64,000 nt of DNA from Juglans regia (lineage: Eukaryota; Streptophyta; Magnoliopsida; Fagales; Juglandaceae), in the NCBI RefSeq assembly GCF_001411555.2, contig NC_049911.1:8440209-8504208 (forward strand). The letters are read 5' to 3'. A program made the translations under genes and the position numbers. Positions within the stretch are counted from its first letter, which is position 1. Each line of letters starts with the position of its first letter. This document shows positions 9,540-20,126 of the stretch, piece by piece. The notes beneath the pieces are model-generated. The model was not told the DNA's origin and searched no databases. It saw only the letters and a list, made by a program, of their open reading frames with translations.

Positions 9540-12500
9540 TGTAACGCCCCGGTCCCGAGGTTTCAGAGAGTTAGCTCTTGTAACCTAAATCCAACTTCCA
9601 TAACATATTTAATTATTCCAATATTTCCAAAAAGTACAAATCTATTTATTCAAAATCCAAAAATCAGAAACCTACTCAATAAGACTCTCCAATAAATTTG
9701 TACCCTCAGGCACTTATTCCACTACGATCATAACATCTTACTAAAACTTCTTACTCTTGTTCTCCAGCTGAACCATCAAAATTATCTGAAAAATATTTGA
9801 AGATAATGGGTGAGTTATCAATAACTCAGTAAGCAGAGGACATATACTAGTGTGTAAACATGAGCATTTACAGATATCAGAATGTAGAACAAAATATTTT
9901 CATTTTCAGAGTTTGGAAACATAACATGTTATCAAAATATCAGAGTGAAGATTCTGAAATAAATTCATTCAAAAATATCTTTTGGCATAGCATAAATGAT
10001 AATGATCATCATCATAACATCATATCAGAATACAAGCCATGTATAACCCTTGTGGTAGGGTTGTGCATCTGCGGATAGCCAAGCAGAACATAAATCACTC
10101 TGTCACCAAGGTGTGCACTCAAAATAGAGACCACTACTATAACTCGTGGCAGGGCCGTATCCACTATTATTACCCATGGTTGGGCCGTATCCACTATTAT
10201 TACCCGTGGTTGGACCGTATCCACTATTATTACCCGTGGTTGGGCCGTATGCCACTATTATCACCCATGGTAGGGCCGTAACTGAACAGAGCGGAAACAG
10301 AATCAAATTCAGAATCAGGGAGTCATGCCAAAGGTTTTCAAAAATCACTTCTTATCCAAACAGAGTACTGAACAAAATTTTCAGAACATAACAAAATCAT
10401 ATCACAAGATAATATATGCACGAATTTCGTATTCGCTCTCTTTTTCAAAGTTCAGGAACAAAATATTAAAAATAAGCTCATGTTTACACCAGTCATAACA
10501 TAAAATATTTTCTTCTTAAATAGAATCTCATGAGTAATGCAGAACAAATAACTGAGATAGTTCAAATTTATTTTCATAACCAAAAATATATATTTTTCAA
10601 AAATCAACCTCAGTTCATTTTATTTCAATGCAAAATCTAGCATAGGAACCCCGCTTACCTGGACTTCTTAACTTTTTCGAAATTTACCTCAAAATGTCGA
10701 ACAATAATTAATCGTCACCTATAAAATAATCACGTAATTCTTGTAAATTTTCAATTAATCACATACTTTGATATTTAATCATAAGCTTCTAAAATAACCT
10801 ATTTTAATCATTCAATACCTAAAAATAATCATAACCTTAAAATATCCCCATTCTTTAAATTTCTTTGATAATACTCAACATTTAAGGTAAGTACTAGTAA
10901 AAATTTCGTTAAATAATAATAAACAAATAGCTTTAATCATAATTTAAATGTTTAAAATAAAATTACACAGTTACTAAAATAATTTACTACCAATAATACA
11001 ATTTAAAAATCCTATTTATTTTCTATAAAAATTTCTTATATTTCCCGCATAAACAATGTATAAACAGATTTAATATAAACAAAAATTTCAAATTGAAACC
11101 ATCTAATAATAACGGCAAAACTGTAATTCCATATCAATATAATATGTAGTACTAAGTTTATGTAGACTCTAAAGAGTAAACGTTTTATGCGTTTTCGGTG
11201 CAACAGTCGGTGACAGTGACACGAGGTACTCATTGAGAGTAAATGGTAACAGCCAATCGGAGTGGCACTGGGATGAAGACGGCTTCCAGTTGGCCGTGGT
11301 CTCCGTTGCGTGGTAGTGGGGCTGCGGTAGCGAGTGAGAGAAACTTGATATGAGGGCAAAAGGAGTAGAGAAAAAAAAAAGATTGGGGGGAAGAAGGCTC
11401 GTCGTGGGCTTACCGAGAGGGACACGACGGACCTGGGTGCACGATCGGCATGTTTTAGAGGTTCCCACTTGAGGCTGAGCAGTTCGGCGGCCGCGTTGCA
11501 GTTCACTATGGAGGGAAGTAGGTGCTCTACTTTCGGTGGTGCAAAACAGAGTCTTGCGTGAGGCGTTGCTGCGGTGCACTGCTGTTGCTGGCCGTTTCCT
11601 GGACATGGAGCCAGTGGCTGTTCCACGGTGGTCCCATGGTTGACACTAGGAAAACTGGCTATTAGGCTTCACGCGATGGTGAGGACGGCATTGAAGTTGG
11701 ACAGTGGGAAGGTGTATGAGGATTGCTCTGTTTTTAGTTGTGAAAATAGAGGCTCACCGTGTGACTACAGGTGACTTGGTGGCTTTCATACACGGTGGTT
11801 ACAAGGCTAGGTACGGTGGTGGTGGTTTGGGTAGTTGGTTACGCATGGTGGATGACCCAGGTTGCTTCCAATGATGGCGAGGTTGCACGGGTGTTGGTTT
11901 TTAAGGAAACAATGCACGGAACAACAACCAAATGCTTCTCGGGTTGGGCTCGACTGTGATGCCCAGTGGCTGGAAATGGTTTCAAGGAGTTTGGTTGATG
12001 ATCGTGGTTCACAAAGGAGGGCAGATGCTCTGGGAAGTTTGGCTAGCAGCGGCAGCTTGGCTTCGTCATGCATGAGGGATAAGCGTATAAGTATATATAT
12101 ATAGGTGGTAAAAAAAAATTAAAAGCAAAACCCTAGAGATGAAGGAAGGAGGGATGTGATCGAAACGGACGTGAATCATGCAATCCGAGGGAAAACACAC
12201 GTGATCGAAGCCGTGCATGTAGTGCGTAAATAGACGTGAAAGTGTAGAGTATGAAATTATTTTCACGGGCTAGGGCACTATATCCCGAAAAGAATTGGCC
12301 CACGACTTGGATCTTGAACGGGGTTAATGCATGGCCTATTTCTAAGTTTTGGACCTCAAGTTAACCTAAAAAAAAAATTACACTTGTCCCATAAATTTTT
12401 CGGATGAAAATCTACTTAGTTTACTAAAAGATTTAAAAATCTAATTATCCCACATATTGAAAAATCATAATCCGCCGAAAAAAAAAATCCGTACTCGAGG

Positions 12501-12591
12501 TCCACAAAAAAAACAAAAAAAAAAAAACTTGTTAACCCGAAGTGAGCTTTTCTTACCTATAAACCCAAAAAATATGGGCCCAGATGTTACA
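9540..12591 (-). repeat. 5' LTR of the gypsy element (3.05 kb)
   Basis: It starts TGTAACGCCCCGGTCCCGAG right after the primer-binding site and ends GGGCCCAGATGTTACA at 12591. The last ~630 bp match the truncated LTR at 7549-8214. The first kilobase (to about 10680) is homologous, inverted, to 45813-47013, so the solo LTR there belongs to a related family. It contains a 30-bp minisatellite (10131-10282) and a GC-richer block (11200-12000) with several overlapping open frames that look incidental. Beyond 12591 a copia integrase begins mid-domain, so this element probably landed in that copia. Confidence 0.8.
10131..10282 (+). repeat. 30-bp minisatellite, about five copies
   Basis: The unit is roughly CCACTATTATTACCCGTGGT followed by TGGGCCGTAT, repeated five times with point changes. 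It lies within the gypsy LTR. Repeats of this kind create open frames on both strands, which are not taken as genes. Confidence 0.9.
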
Positions 12592-14266
12592 TTGAATAAC
12601 TCTATTCTTTCTTTTGACCACTCCATTTTGCTATGGAGTAAAAGGAGCAGGAAATTCTTGACTAATACTCTCTTTATCACAAAACCTCTCAATGTTAGAA
12701 TTTTCAAACTCTCTTCCATGGTCACTCCTATTTCTGACTATTGATTTTCCTTGGTCATTTTGAAGTTTCTTGCATAATGTTCTAATCATGTTAGGGGCTT
12801 CATCCTTTTCTCTTAAAAGCGCTCTACCCAAGAGTATCTAATGAAATCATCTACCATCACTAGTATGTATTTCTTTCCCTCCAAACTCTTAGTTCTAAAA
12901 GGTCCATTGAGATCAATGTACAACAACTCTAATGGTTGTTTGGTCAGGATGGCCGTAGTATTCTTGTGAGCTGTTCTTACTTGTTTTCCCAATTGACATG
13001 ACCCACAAACATGAGTCTCCAATTTACCCAGCTTAGGCAATCCTACCACCAATTCTTTCTTGGCAATCTTGGACAAATTTCTGTGATTCACATGTCCAAG
13101 TCTTTGATGCCACAGATCAGTAGCCTCACTCTTAGCACTATTGCAACTTTACTGTGAGCTAGGAGTGATGCCATAACAGTTATCAGATGTCCTGATACCC
13201 TACATCAAATTGTTTCCATCATCATCTGAAATAATGCACATTTCTTTTGAAAAACAGACTTCAGCACCATTATCACACATTTAACTTATACTGAGTAGAT
13301 TTTCTCTTAATCCATCAACAAACAAGACTTCCCTTAAGGCAGGTAGTCCAGGTATTTCAATTTCACCCCTCCCAATTATATCGGCTTTTCCCCAACTCCA
13401 AATGTCACTGTTCCACATTTGTACTCTTCAATAGTTTTAAAAGGGTTCTATCACCAGACATATGACAAGAACACCCACTATCAAGGTCCCACAAGGAGGT
13501 GCCCCTGGTCTTTAGAGCAATGTGAGCAACATGGCACGTGTTTCGTTCTCCCTTTTTGACCCACGCGTTTTTTATTTTTGGAGAGTTAGCCTTCCTAGCC
13601 TTTTGGCTAGTAGTCAGTTGGTCTAACTTGACATTGAGTATATCATTTTGTCTAGTTAAGGCCATGACTTGACTACACAGATTCAGATGCCCTCTTCTTG
13701 AGTGGTTCTTTTCATCTCTCATGGGATGCCTCCTAAGCTCATAACAGTTTGGTCGGATGTGACCAACCTTACCACAAGTATGGCACACGTAGTTCTCTTT
13801 GTGATCTCTTTGTCCCATGAAGGATGAGATAAATTTAGGAGCATTCATGAGATTCTTACCTCTTTTTGAAAAATCCACATTTATACTCTTAGAGGGTGTA
13901 GGATCATGCATAATGTACATTTTCAAATTAAAACAATTTGTTCTAACATGACCCGTCTTTCCATAGTGATGGCATAAAGGGCTTGTATTGTGAGCTCTGT
14001 CTCTCAGGAGGTGGACCAAACTCTTGCACATGTAAGGGTGTCTTACCTTTTTTAGATGGGTGAGTATTCCTATTAGCAGTTGATTCACGAACAAATATAG
14101 TTTTTGAGGTTGTAGCTGTATCAGATCTCCCTTCAACATATCCCACACCGCTCTTGTCACCAAAGGACTTTCCTAAGCTTAGGAGTTTGTCAAGCTTTTG
14201 TTTCTCAGTAGAAAATTTTTTCAGTTTATTGTTTAACAAAATCATCCCACTTTCCTGAGTTTTCAC
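12592..14266 (-). pseudogene. Sirevirus-like copia pol remnant (zinc knuckles, protease, start of integrase)
   Basis: On the minus strand, in order, are two CCHC zinc knuckles (CHHYGKTGHVRTNC and CHTCGKVGHIRPNC, 13740-13985), an aspartic protease with the D-S-G motif (LDSGCSCHMSG, about 13450-13485), a gag-pre-integrase block and the start of the integrase core (VCGSCQLGKQVRTAHKN, then LLYIDLNGPF and KYILVMVDDF, 12815-13030). The integrase stops at 12592, where the gypsy LTR begins. Reverse transcriptase and RNase H are absent. Frame breaks lie between protease and integrase and near 12830. The cut end is probably due to gypsy insertion followed by deletion of the distal part. Confidence 0.85.
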
Positions 14267-15520
14267 CTAATCTTCCAGCGACGCATTCTTCATTTTTAAC
14301 TGATCTGTTAGACTGATGGCTTCATTTAATTTGTCTTGAATCCCTTCATTTTCTCGTTTGCAGACTTCTATCTTCTCAATGTGTGCTTTGTTGAGTTTTC
14401 TCAATTTAACACATTCCTTGTATAACTTCTCATAGATTTCTTACAACTGATCTTCATACCAAGATTCATTTCCTGATATACTCCCATCATCAGACACTTG
14501 TTCACTATATTGACTTTTGTCACCAACTGAAGAAGTAAACGCCATGAAGTTGTGGTGTCCTTTCGGAGAAGAGTTCTCTTACGAGTCACTTGAATCTAAC
14601 TGACTCTCGCTCAGGGATGCCATCTTAGCTCTTTCTTCAACCTTTTTGTAATTAGCACATTCTAAATGAATGTGTCCAAATCCATGACATTCATGACACT
14701 GTACTTGTATCTTGTCATTGTTAGCACTAGTGTATTTCTCAGAGCTTCTCTCCTTATTTCCTGAACTCGAGCCTTCGTTGTATTTTTCAAACTTTTTCTT
14801 CTCATGTCTCTGGTTCTTGTTATTTCTGCCCACAGACATTTTCCTGAACTTCTTAGCATAGAGTGTTATTTCCTTGTCACTCATAGCCAACTCATCTAAT
14901 GACTCATCTGATTCCTCTCTAATAGTATTGAGGGCTATGGACTTGTTCTTTTTATCCACAGGAAGAGTATGTTCATAGGTTTGTAGAGAACCCACCAGCT
15001 CTTCAATTCTCATAGTGTCCTCACAATTTCTGTTCTCTGGGAGTTTGTCCCCTAAATTAAAAGGAGAATTGACAATATCATTCAATTTAGCATAGAAAGC
15101 AACAAATGTTTCATCGCCCTTTATTCTAAGTTCTTCAAAGTTGGTCGTCAACATTTGAATCTTAGAGTTCTTAATAGCCTTGGTACCTTCATGGGTAATT
15201 TCAAGGATGTCCCATGCCTCTTTGCAAATCTCACACAGGGAGATTCGCTTGAACTCCTTCTGGGACACAGCCATGAAAATTGCATTTAGGCCTTTACTAT
15301 TCCAATTACACTTGTTGACTTCATCCTCAAAGTAATCTTCCATATTTTTGGAAATTTCAACTCCATCAATGATTGTAACCGGTTGTTTCCATCCTCTTGT
15401 CATGGAAACCCACACTCGTTCATCTATGGACTTCAAGAAAGCTCTCATTCGAACTTTCCAATACTCATAATTGCAACCATCAAAATATGGTGGCGATGTG
15501 AGTGATTGAGATCTATCCAT
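14267..15520 (-). pseudogene. Sirevirus-like copia gag remnant
   Basis: The likely start is the Met at about 15520 (MDRSQSLTSPPYFDG), since the codons before it belong to the leader. The N-terminal part has the UBN2/gag signature (NYEYWKVRMRAFLKSIDERV) and a zinc knuckle CHECHGFGHIHLEC near 14665-14705. The frame closes at 14579. Beyond it, in other frames, gag continues as a charged, coiled-coil-like tail (KLNKAHIEKIEVCKRENEG near 14335-14400). Long gag with a coiled-coil tail and three zinc knuckles is characteristic of Sireviruses. Several stops make it non-functional. Confidence 0.8.
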
Positions 15521-15574
15521 TTTAACCACTACAACAGGATCAAACTCAAGAACTGAATCTAAGGAGAGTGAACC

Positions 15575-15587
15575 CTCTCTGATACCA
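15575..15587 (-). promoter_or_regulatory. Primer-binding site (initiator tRNA-Met)
   Basis: The minus strand reads TGGTATCAGAGAG two bases inside the LTR that begins at 15590. It matches the 3' end of plant initiator tRNA-Met as used by copia elements. Confidence 0.85.
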
Positions 15588-15589
15588 AT

Positions 15590-16695
15590 TGAAAAAGCAG
15601 TGCTTCTACCCAACACAACACCTAGACAAATCACACAAATAATTAATACAAAGGTTTGGTCACGAAGTGGAAACTCATTTGAAGAACGTCTTCAAACTCT
15701 AAAACCACTATGGGTGTAGGTTACCACCACAAATCCACTATAGAAACTTTAGATTGTTACAACTAATTTAGAAACACACACAAAACCTTTGTAGTAGCTA
15801 AACTTGGCTTTCAACACCACGAGTGACCCATTCGATCTCTACATGGATGTAGTGTGCCAGAACTCAGACCTTTCTATAACATCTCACGAGAACCTCTCGA
15901 TCTCTGCAGCAACAGCAACTCCGGAAACCTTCAAACCAATGAACACATCCACTCCAATGGACTTAACTGTGTTTTTAATCTTGAGTGTGATTTGGTGGAG
16001 GTATATTTTCCAAGAGATTCAACTTTGAATGTGGGGGAGAGTTTCTCTCAAATGCTCTTGGAAGGGGACTCTCTTTTTGCTCATTTTCTCAAAAACAGAA
16101 CATAATGTTCTATTTATATCTCCCCACAAATGAGGTGCTCAAACCCTAGGAAAAATTAATTTTTTTGAATATTCGCTCGAGCGGATTGTTGAGATCTTGT
16201 TGAGTGCACATTGTACTTCTGAGCTACTAGAGCGCCATGTCGAGCGATGCTTGAGCGAATTCTCTTACTTGACTGCAACTTGAGCAGTGTGTAAAGCCAT
16301 GTCGAGCGAACTCTCTGGATTGAGTTTACCTCAAGCGCTGTGTCAAGCCATGTCGAGCGAACTCTCTGACTTCAATGTAGCTAGAGCCGTGTGTCGAGCA
16401 ATATCGAGAGAACTCTCTAACTTGAGTGTAGTTCGAGCCGTGTGTCAAGTCATGCCGAGCGAACTCTCTGACTTAAGTGTAGCTCGAGCGGTGTGTCGAG
16501 TCATGTTGAGCGAACTCTTTGACTTGAGTGTAGCTCGAGCATTGTGTCGAGCCACGTCGAGTAAACTCTCTGCTTGTGTTCTACTCGAGCCGTGTTGACC
16601 CTCTTTTCACTTTAACACACTTCAACACTTGTTACCACACAATTTGACAAAGGTTTTCACAAGAATATGCCAACGCACTCATTTTTAAATTAACA
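15590..16695 (-). repeat. Sirevirus-like LTR (1.1 kb)
   Basis: On the minus strand it begins TGTTAATTTAAAAATG and ends GCTTTTTCA. A primer-binding site sits on its left (5' LTR role for the gag-pol at 12592-15520), while a polypurine tract (GCCAAAGGGGGAGAT on the minus strand, 16696-16711) sits on its right (3' LTR role for a second element). It therefore joins two internal regions. The U3 side has 51-bp tandem repeats. Confidence 0.8.
16265..16610 (-). repeat. 51-bp tandem repeats in U3, about six copies
   Basis: The period is set by recurring CATGTCGAGCGAACTCTCTG and GAGTGTAGCTCGAGC blocks. Because 51 is divisible by three, the array produces a spurious 17-residue-periodic open frame on the + strand (16287-16598). 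Repeated short elements in copia U3 regions commonly act as enhancers (Tnt1 is the known case); that role here is an inference. Confidence 0.85.
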
Positions 16696-17125
16696 ATCTC
16701 CCCCTTTGGCATTTTTGTGACAAAACCTCTAACCTATACATTTGGATCTAATCCTGACACACCCCCACATAGGATTCCCATATACAGGTACAATCATGAA
16801 CTATCACGAACAAGTTTGGACATTTCTGCACACTTGACAAACAGGTAAGCGTACCAAAATAAGTGCAAGAAATATTCGCACATGTGTAATCAATATCTGT
16901 TATCTAAGTTAGAAGCAATAATTCTAGTATACACATGACAAGCACAACTTTCATCAAAACAATCTTCATTAAGAAAATATTCAAACATTGAGTTTTAATG
17001 AAGAAAACAATACATTAGCAGCACAAAAATTGTGTTTCACAAAAAAAAATCTTTTCACTATGATTAGTCGCTACTCCCCTAAGATACATATCATCACTCC
17101 TCCTACATATGTGCTCCCCCTGCTA
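16696..17125 (-). mobile_element. 3' internal end of a second Sirevirus-like element with two polypurine tracts
   Basis: Directly right of the LTR is a polypurine tract (16696-16711), and a second G-run of the same type lies at 17110-17122 (AGCAGGGGGAGCAC on the minus strand). Multiple polypurine tracts upstream of the 3' LTR are a known Sirevirus trait. The sequence between is non-coding. The element is cut at about 17125 by CACTA-like sequence. Confidence 0.6.
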
Positions 17126-17358
17126 AAAATATTTGTAGCGGCGACAACAACTCATTGATGAGGGCGGAATTGAGTCATACCCAGTATTTGCGACACATAT
17201 ATTTGCGGAGATAAAAAAAATTGCCGCAAATACTCATATTTTCAGTGATTTCTCTATTCAACGAAAAGAAATTACTCAAATAGGAAAACGAATTATTAGC
17301 AGCAATATATACGTTGCCGGGAAAAAAATAGTCGCAAATTCTACATTTTCTTGTAGTG
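17126..17358 (-). mobile_element. CACTA-type transposon end (remnant)
   Basis: The right border reads TTTTCTTGTAGTG (CACTACAAGAAAA inverted), the hallmark end of CACTA elements. Inside it are repeated subterminal TTTGCGGCGA / TTGCCGCAAA-like motifs. The left end was not found, and a MITE follows immediately at the right border. Confidence 0.6.
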
Positions 17359-17960
17359 TGAGATGATTTTAGATAAAAGTTGAAAATTGAATAAAATATT
17401 TTTAGAATATTATTTTTAATATTATTATTATTTTGGGATTTAAAATAATTGTAATGATGAGATGAAACCGTTTTGTATCCAAATGGGGCTATATCAAATA
17501 TAATAAGACAATTAAAAATAATAATAATGCGGTGAGCTATCCAGATCCTCCGGCAATCATGCAAGCCACGTGCACTGACGCTAATGGGCAGAGGGTCATC
17601 TGATGATATATAAGAAAGCCTCTCTGATCTTTTGTTGTTTTGTTTTAATTAGATAATAATAGAAACAAACATGTTGAGTTCACTATTATTTATAAATCAT
17701 CTCAACTCATCTTATCTTATTTCTAAATCCAAACGGGGCCCAAGTAATAAGAAATACTCTTAATTATTTTAGTCGGCCAACCAAACCATCTGGACAACGA
17801 AGGCTGTGTGGGAGTCTTATGCCAATGAAAAAACAGAGCCCGCCAATCTTTTATTTATCAATTTATTGATCAAATGTCTGTATCACTTTTTATGACTAAA
17901 TAAACAAATAAATGAACAAGTAGGTTCATTTTGTACACTCTCAAAAATAAAAACACTTTT
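17345..17960 (+). repeat. Direct duplication, copy 1 (partner 19205-19920)
   Basis: From the MITE core at 17360 through GGTGAGCTATCCAGATCCTC, TGATATATAAGAAAGCCTC and TTCATTTTGTACACTC, the text matches 19205-19910 almost base for base. The unit contains a GAGATGAG-type MITE (17360-17500), an unidentified AT-rich middle and a second short MITE end (17690-17740, ending CCAAACGGGGCCCAAG). It is not coding. Confidence 0.8.
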
Positions 17961-18357
17961 TGTGACGATACTTTTACGACGACAATTACCCGCTGAAAAT
18001 ACATAATGGCGACAATAATTAAAAATCGTTGGGAAAAATATCGAGGCATTTTAGGAGATTTATTAACTTTTTCTGACGATATATATCGTCACAATTGGCT
18101 TTTCTCAACAATTTAATAGTAAACGAAAATGTCATTTCTATCAATTTTTGGGACAATTGCGATGGACAAAAATCGCTGCAAATAGTATTTTTTTGCTACA
18201 AGTTTTGCTTATCGCTGAAATTGATAGAAAAAAAAATAACGCCTTTATTGCGTCACACATGCAGTGATTTCAAAATCCCCGAAAATGAATAATTCTGGCC
18301 ATTTTAGGGGGTTTTGCGATTATTTTGAGTGCTGTAAATGACCTGATTTCTTGTAAT
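17961..18357 (-). mobile_element. CACTA-like non-autonomous element remnant
   Basis: The segment is rich in GCGACAA/TTGTCGC-type subterminal motifs (for example GACGATATATATCGTCAC) and ends GATTTCTTGTAATGG at 18357, a slightly diverged CACTA border. It lies between the two members of the direct duplication. No transposase is present. Confidence 0.45.
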
Positions 18358-19204
18358 GGGATATATTGTATCTACCATCTAACTTAAGTTTAAGGAGTTT
18401 CTATTTAGCTAAATGCATGTGGGTGGTACTTGTATCGCATGGACTTTTTTCCCATATTAAGATCAATGTTTCACCAATTCTTCTGCAAGACATTTTTGCA
18501 AGAATTTCGATTTATTAGAATTTTTATTTGAATTCTAATGCTTAAAGCGAGTGAGTAATGCCAAATACAGTTTTAAGTTATGCAAACTTCGCGTACTCCT
18601 TTTAAATAAAAGTGTGGTCTACCATTAAATTTTTATGTGAGTTCTAGATGTATTCATTTTCTTCAAAATGAGTATGCGGTACTTGCACATTGTAGATTAA
18701 TTTCACAAACTAGTTTATATTAATATATATTTATTTTACATAATTTATTATTATTATATCTTCACGAATAGTTTATTCAATAAATAAGTTGTATAAAAAC
18801 TAAATTTGACCGAATTAATTGTGAGTAGTATAACCAGTTATCTTGTTCGTTTATAACTATAGATTATGTCAATTTATAAATTTATTTTATAAAATTTCTT
18901 TGTAGCTGAAGGCTAAAGAATTTCTCCTTATTTATATGCATAAACTTATATAATGTGGGTAAAACCTTAAGGAAAATGCTAGTTTGCCCCTTCAAATGTA
19001 CTGCCCAAAGTTATAGTTAGTGTATTTTATTTTAATTTTATTTTTTTATATTTTTAACAAAATCACTATTAATCAATTTATATTCTTTAAATATTTAAAA
19101 TATATTTAAAAAAAATGAATGACCTCAGAACTAGCAATCACGCCTATAAGTAAGAGCGGGCGGACCACTTGCATTATCCAAACTTGAATGTAGCAAATAT
19201 TTTT
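18358..19204. other. AT-rich spacer with MITE-like relics
   Basis: No gene is visible. A block at 18590-18715 (AAAAGTGTGGTCTACCATTAAA ... GCGGTACTTGCAC) recurs, diverged, at 41110-41215. A block at 18975-19150 has GGAAAATGCTAGTTTG at one side and an AACTAGCAATCACGCC string at the other, which may be terminal repeats. Confidence 0.4.
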
Positions 19205-19920
19205 CTTATTTTAATATAGTTTGGATAGTGAGATGAAATGCGATAGTTTTAGATTAAAAGTTGAAAGTTGAATAAAATATTTTTAGAATATTATTATTAT
19301 TTTGGGAATTAAAAAAGTTGAATTGTTTATTATGTTTTGTGTGAAAATTTGAAAAAACTGTAATGATGAGATAAGATAAGATAAAATGAGATGAAACCGT
19401 TTTGTATCCAAATGGGGCTAAATCAAATATAATAAGACAATTAAAAATAAAAATAAAAATGTGGTGAGCTCTCCAGATCCTCCGGCAATCATTCAAGCCA
19501 CATGCACCAATGCTAATGGGCGGAGGGCCATCGGATGATATATAAGAAAACCTCTCTAATCTTTTGTTGTTTTGTTTTAATTAGATAAGAATAGAAACAA
19601 ACATGTTGAGTTGATAATAGAAAAGACATGTTGAGTCCACTATTATTTATAAACCATTTCAACTCATTTTATCTCATCTCTAAATCTAAACGGGGCCTAA
19701 GTAATAAGAAATACTCTTAATTATTTCCATTGTCCAACCAAACCATCTAGACAAGGAAATCTTATGCCAATTAATAAATAGAGCCCACCAATCTTTTATT
19801 TATTAATTTATAGATCAAATGTCTATATCATTTTTATGACTAAATAAACAAATAAATGATCAAGTAGGTTCATTTTGTACACTCTCAAAAATAAAAACAC
19901 CCTTTATTTCAAGAAAAATA
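19205..19920 (+). repeat. Direct duplication, copy 2 (partner 17345-17960)
   Basis: Contains a more complete GAGATGAG-type MITE (about 19207-19432, from TAGTTTGGATA to TATCCAAATGGGGCTA) and then the same sequence as copy 1 to about 19910. Copy 2 keeps MITE sequence that copy 1 has lost next to its CACTA border. Confidence 0.8.
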
Positions 19921-19974
19921 TGTTATAAACCTTAAGATCAGAAGACGTGTACCAAATGAACTTACTTAAATGAG

Positions 19975-20126
19975 GGGGTTGTACTAGGGCTCCACCAACA
20001 GATCAACGTAGTTCAAATGTCCAGCGCATGCAAGCAGCGGAAACCATGACCCCATTTAGAGTCCATAACCGCCACAAATGTTTTATCAAAGCAACCAGAA
20101 AGATGTTGTACATTTAAAGCTAGATT
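19975..20126 (+). repeat. Exon-like repeated unit, copy A (cut by LINE)
   Basis: Starts ACTAGGGCTCCACCAAC and runs through GCAAGCAGCGGAAACCATGA to AACAGTGGAGAGGTTCAG, where the inverted L1 arm begins. It matches copy C up to that point. What the unit encodes, if anything, is not recognised. Confidence 0.7.

Noticed and set aside
10012..10391. Five overlapping open frames on both strands with repeated YYYPWLGRIH-like or NNSGYGPTTG-like text
   Set aside because: All come from the 30-bp minisatellite in the gypsy LTR.
11036..11774. 196- and 145-codon minus-strand frames in the gypsy LTR
   Set aside because: They overlap each other in different frames, are low complexity and lie inside an LTR; no domain seen.
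16287..16598. 103-codon open frame with a regular 17-residue repeat, looking like a repeat protein
   Set aside because: The period equals the 51-bp DNA repeat of an LTR U3; copies vary without codon bias. It is a by-product of the array.
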